From Parapusillimonas sp013416435 (GTDB lineage: Bacteria; Pseudomonadota; Gammaproteobacteria; Burkholderiales; Burkholderiaceae_B), in the NCBI RefSeq assembly GCF_052180245.1, contig NZ_CP197474.1, positions 992,001-1,056,000 of the forward strand: 64,000 nucleotides of DNA, written 5' to 3'. The notes under the pieces are model-generated. The model did not search any database. It saw only the letters and a program-made list of their open reading frames with translations, and had not been told where the DNA came from. How positions within the stretch are numbered: the stretch's first letter is position 1; the number at the start of each line of letters is the position of its first letter. The position numbers and the translations under genes are program-made. Of the stretch, positions 59,042-64,000 are shown one piece after another.

Positions 59042-59518
59042 ATGTCTCAAAATGACCTGGATAAAATAGACCGGCGTATTCTGATGGAATTGCAACGCAA
59101 TGGCCGCATCAGTAATCAGGATCTCGCCGACCGCGTATCGCTGTCTCCCAGTCCTTGCCTGAGGAGAGTACGGCGCCTGGAGGAGGAAGGCTATATAGAA
59201 AGCTATGTAGCACTGGTGAATCCCGATAAAGTAGGCCTCAAGCTACTGGCCTACGTCACCATCCGCCTGAACAAGGTCTTCCGCTCCACGCACGCGCCGG
59301 TATCGGACTTTGCCAGGGATGTGCAGACCTGGCCGGAAGTCGTCGAATGCTATGCGATGTCCGGCGACATGGACTACCTGCTAAGAGTGCAAGTAAGAGA
59401 CCTGGCCGAATTCTCGCGCTTTGCCATGGACAAGCTCATGCAGCACCCTGCGGTCGTGGACATGCGCTCGAGTTTCACGCTGCAGCGGATCAAGGAAACG
59501 ACCGAACTCCTGATTTAG
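59042..59518 (+). CDS. Lrp/AsnC-family regulator
   Basis: 158 residues. The helix-turn-helix is LDKIDRRILMELQRNGRISNQDLADRVSLSPSPCLRRVRRLEEEG. The RAM effector domain contains EVVECYAMSGDMDYLLRVQVRDLAEFSRF. It is divergent from hppD across an AT-rich 195-bp gap, and likely regulates it in response to an aromatic amino acid. Confidence 0.92.
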   Translation: MSQNDLDKIDRRILMELQRNGRISNQDLADRVSLSPSPCLRRVRRLEEEGYIESYVALVNPDKVGLKLLAYVTIRLNKVFRSTHAPVSDFARDVQTWPEVVECYAMSGDMDYLLRVQVRDLAEFSRFAMDKLMQHPAVVDMRSSFTLQRIKETTELLI

Positions 59519-59522
59519 TGAA

Positions 59523-59610
59523 GGGGTCAGACCCCCTCCAGGGTCAGACCCCAACCAAGCGCCGCCCCGAGGTTCATCCCGGGGTCAGACCCCGCAGGGG
59601 GTCTGACCCC
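59523..59610. repeat. Palindromic repeat, one degenerate and one full copy
   Basis: A degenerate copy with two direct arms at about 59523-59551 and a full copy at 59581-59610, right after the lrp stop. They separate the regulator from the rrn promoter region. Confidence 0.9.
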
Positions 59611-59671
59611 TTACCAATCAAGGGTTTACCCGATAGTCCGGATCTTTACCTGCTTTTGATGACAACCTGAC

Positions 59672-59701
59672 TTGCACGGTGTGAAGAATTGATGCTATAG
59701 T
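59672..59701 (+). promoter_or_regulatory. Probable rrn promoter
   Basis: TTGCAC (59672-59677) and TATAGT (59696-59701) are spaced by 18 bp, with a TTCG discriminator, about 520 bp before 16S. It is the best match upstream of the operon; a second promoter may exist. Confidence 0.55.
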
Positions 59702-59998
59702 TCGTTTCCTCGCTGACGGGCATCTAGGGTTTTCCCTAGTCGGCAGTGGGCAGCAAGACCGCGAGGTCGTGCGGCGGCAAGGCCGGTGCCTTGTGTTGCG
59801 GATGGGTTGCAGCGCAAGGGGGTTGAAGGAAATAAAGTCAGCCCCGATTTGACACCGACAAAAAACTGCTTCATAATCTCGTTTCTCTGCTTCAAACACA
59901 GCGCGGCACGCAGGTGCAGCCGGTAGGCGAAGTAGGGGCAGAATTGCCGATGGGCAGGCGCTGGGCAAAAAAAAGCTAGGCGCCGGGTCATCACCCTT

Positions 59999-60010
59999 GT
60001 TCTTTAACAA
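59999..60010 (+). promoter_or_regulatory. boxA-like antitermination site of the rrn leader
   Basis: GTTCTTTAACAA resembles the boxA consensus TGCTCTTTAACA. The same element recurs in the 16S-23S spacer. Confidence 0.65.
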
Positions 60011-60223
60011 TCAAACAGCCGATAAGTGTGGGCGCTTGGAATGCGGCGCGAGCGAGGTTCTTTTCACGAAGGACTTTTGCCAACGTTATTATCAAGTGCT
60101 CACATAGAATGAAGAAGTAAGGTTTTAAGAAATTAGAACACTTGTCTTTTTCGTTTGAGTGAAGCGACGTATGTCCCGAGCGTCTATTTTAGATGCTTGA
60201 GGAATTTACGATTACAGGAATTG

Positions 60224-61753
<1,530 letters not shown>

Positions 61754-61852
61754 CAGAGCAAAATGCTCGGATGCCAAAGCGAAAGCGTCCACACTTATTG
61801 GCTGTTGATGGTAGAAAGAGTAAGGCCCGAGATGGGTTGGCAACAGAAAGCT

Positions 61853-61929
61853 GGGTCAGTAGCTCAGTCGGTTAGAGCACCGTCTTGATAAGGCGGGGGT
61901 CGTTGGTTCGATTCCAACTTGACCCACCA
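61853..61929 (+). tRNA. ileT: tRNA-Ile (GAT)
   Basis: The 77-nt cloverleaf starts GGGTCAG and ends TTGACCCACCA with an encoded CCA. The anticodon GAT is at 61887-61889. It lies in the 16S-23S spacer as usual. Confidence 0.97.
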
Positions 61930-61949
61930 GCAGGATTGATCGGTGCGAA

Positions 61950-62025
61950 GGGGGATTAGCTCAGCTGGGAGAGCACCTGCTTTGCAAGCAGGGGGTCGTC
62001 GGTTCGATCCCGTCATCCTCCACCA
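61950..62025 (+). tRNA. alaT: tRNA-Ala (TGC)
   Basis: The 76-nt cloverleaf starts GGGGGAT and ends ATCCTCCACCA; the anticodon TGC is at 61983-61985 in the stem-loop CCTGCTTTGCAAGCAGG. It lies 20 bp after tRNA-Ile. Confidence 0.97.
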
Positions 62026-62144
62026 AGCGCGCCGCGGGTTGGTTCATCGGCTGGTTGATTAGGGGTTAACGAAGAGTCTGGGCAGCGATGCCTGGGTTGC
62101 TCGTTAAGTCTTAGGCAGTAGCTAGGCTTATAAATGGTTTTACT

Positions 62145-62157
62145 CGTTCTTTAACAA
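62145..62157 (+). promoter_or_regulatory. boxA-like site before 23S rRNA
   Basis: CGTTCTTTAACAA repeats the leader boxA element within the spacer, where it is expected to keep transcription elongating into 23S. Confidence 0.6.
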
Positions 62158-62368
62158 TCTGGAAGAAGCACAACGAAGTAATTGCGGCGCATCGTCTTAA
62201 GTGACGGTGAGTTCGTAAGTACGGGTTGTGATTGCATTAAACAATTTTGTTCAAATAGTTCTCAAAAATACATGTTTAAAGACATGGCCTTTGAAAATGA
62301 TGAACGGCACAAACACGCATAACTCAAAGTTTTTATAACTTGTTAGGTTTTTAACCTGCAACGTTATA

Positions 62369-64000
<1,632 letters not shown>

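Noticed and set aside
730..59610. GGGGTC repeats as a CRISPR array
   Set aside because: Copies are scattered, spacing is irregular, most lie alone or in pairs, and there are no uniform spacers or cas genes.
730..59610. GGGGTC palindromes as ordinary Rho-independent terminators
   Set aside because: They form strong hairpins, but most have no T run, they occur in tandem and also upstream of starts (58871), and some are translated. An effect on transcript ends is possible but not their defining role.

Overview
The window is a chromosomal stretch from a high-GC betaproteobacterium, most likely an Alcaligenaceae member (Bordetella/Achromobacter/Pusillimonas relatives). The 16S rRNA, the tol-pal and prolyl-tRNA synthetase neighbourhood, and the abundance of Bug (TctC-type) periplasmic receptors all point that way; the genus is not fixed. 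It ends in an rrn operon (16S, tRNA-Ile, tRNA-Ala, start of 23S).

Layout. 1-5.4 kb: end of an Asp/Glu-racemase-like gene, a Bug gene gutted by internal deletion, then a metal-uptake block (DUF2946, TonB-dependent receptor, PepSY protein, small membrane protein) and a small entericidin lipoprotein. 5.7-15.2 kb: a catabolic island with two close Bug paralogues flanking a GntR/FCD regulator, a divergent aconitase, an argininosuccinate-lyase-like enzyme with a signal peptide, a third Bug receptor and an FAH-family hydrolase. 15.3-25.7 kb: a yybP-ykoY manganese riboswitch with TerC, an MFS exporter, a TSUP permease, OxyR-type ahpC-ahpF, diaminopimelate dehydrogenase, AsmA and MgtC. 25.8-30.7 kb: a BMP-family nucleoside-type ABC importer. 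30.7-37.5 kb: an aldo/keto reductase, a TetR-Bug-esterase set, a hotdog thioesterase, and a second DUF2946 with a PCu(A)C copper chaperone. 36.7-44.9 kb: ybgC-tolQRAB-pal-cpoB on the minus strand, with a FecCD/FecE-type ABC pair and an alpha/beta hydrolase coupled to its end. 45-59.5 kb: proS, rppH, tctDE, a 3-hydroxyisobutyrate-dehydrogenase-like gene, orphan tctBA, a coiled-coil gene plus zapA plus 6S RNA, lgt, msrA, hppD and an Lrp regulator.

The most striking feature is a dispersed palindromic repeat. Two 13-nt arms (GGGGTCAGACCCC and its complement form GGGGTCTGACCCC) are separated by about 4 nt. More than 25 copies lie in 14 intergenic clusters. Several copies carry compensating changes in both arms, as expected if the whole 30-bp hairpin matters. 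Several genes run into a copy, so unrelated proteins carry repeat-encoded C-terminal tails. One composite unit of about 78 bp occurs twice and gives an esterase and a thioesterase the same 13-residue tail.

The most unusual protein is the exported argininosuccinate-lyase-like enzyme, which has Asn in place of the usual active-site His. With its Bug, aconitase and FAH neighbours it may form an undescribed route for using an extracellular polycarboxylate or amino-polycarboxylate. That role is inference.
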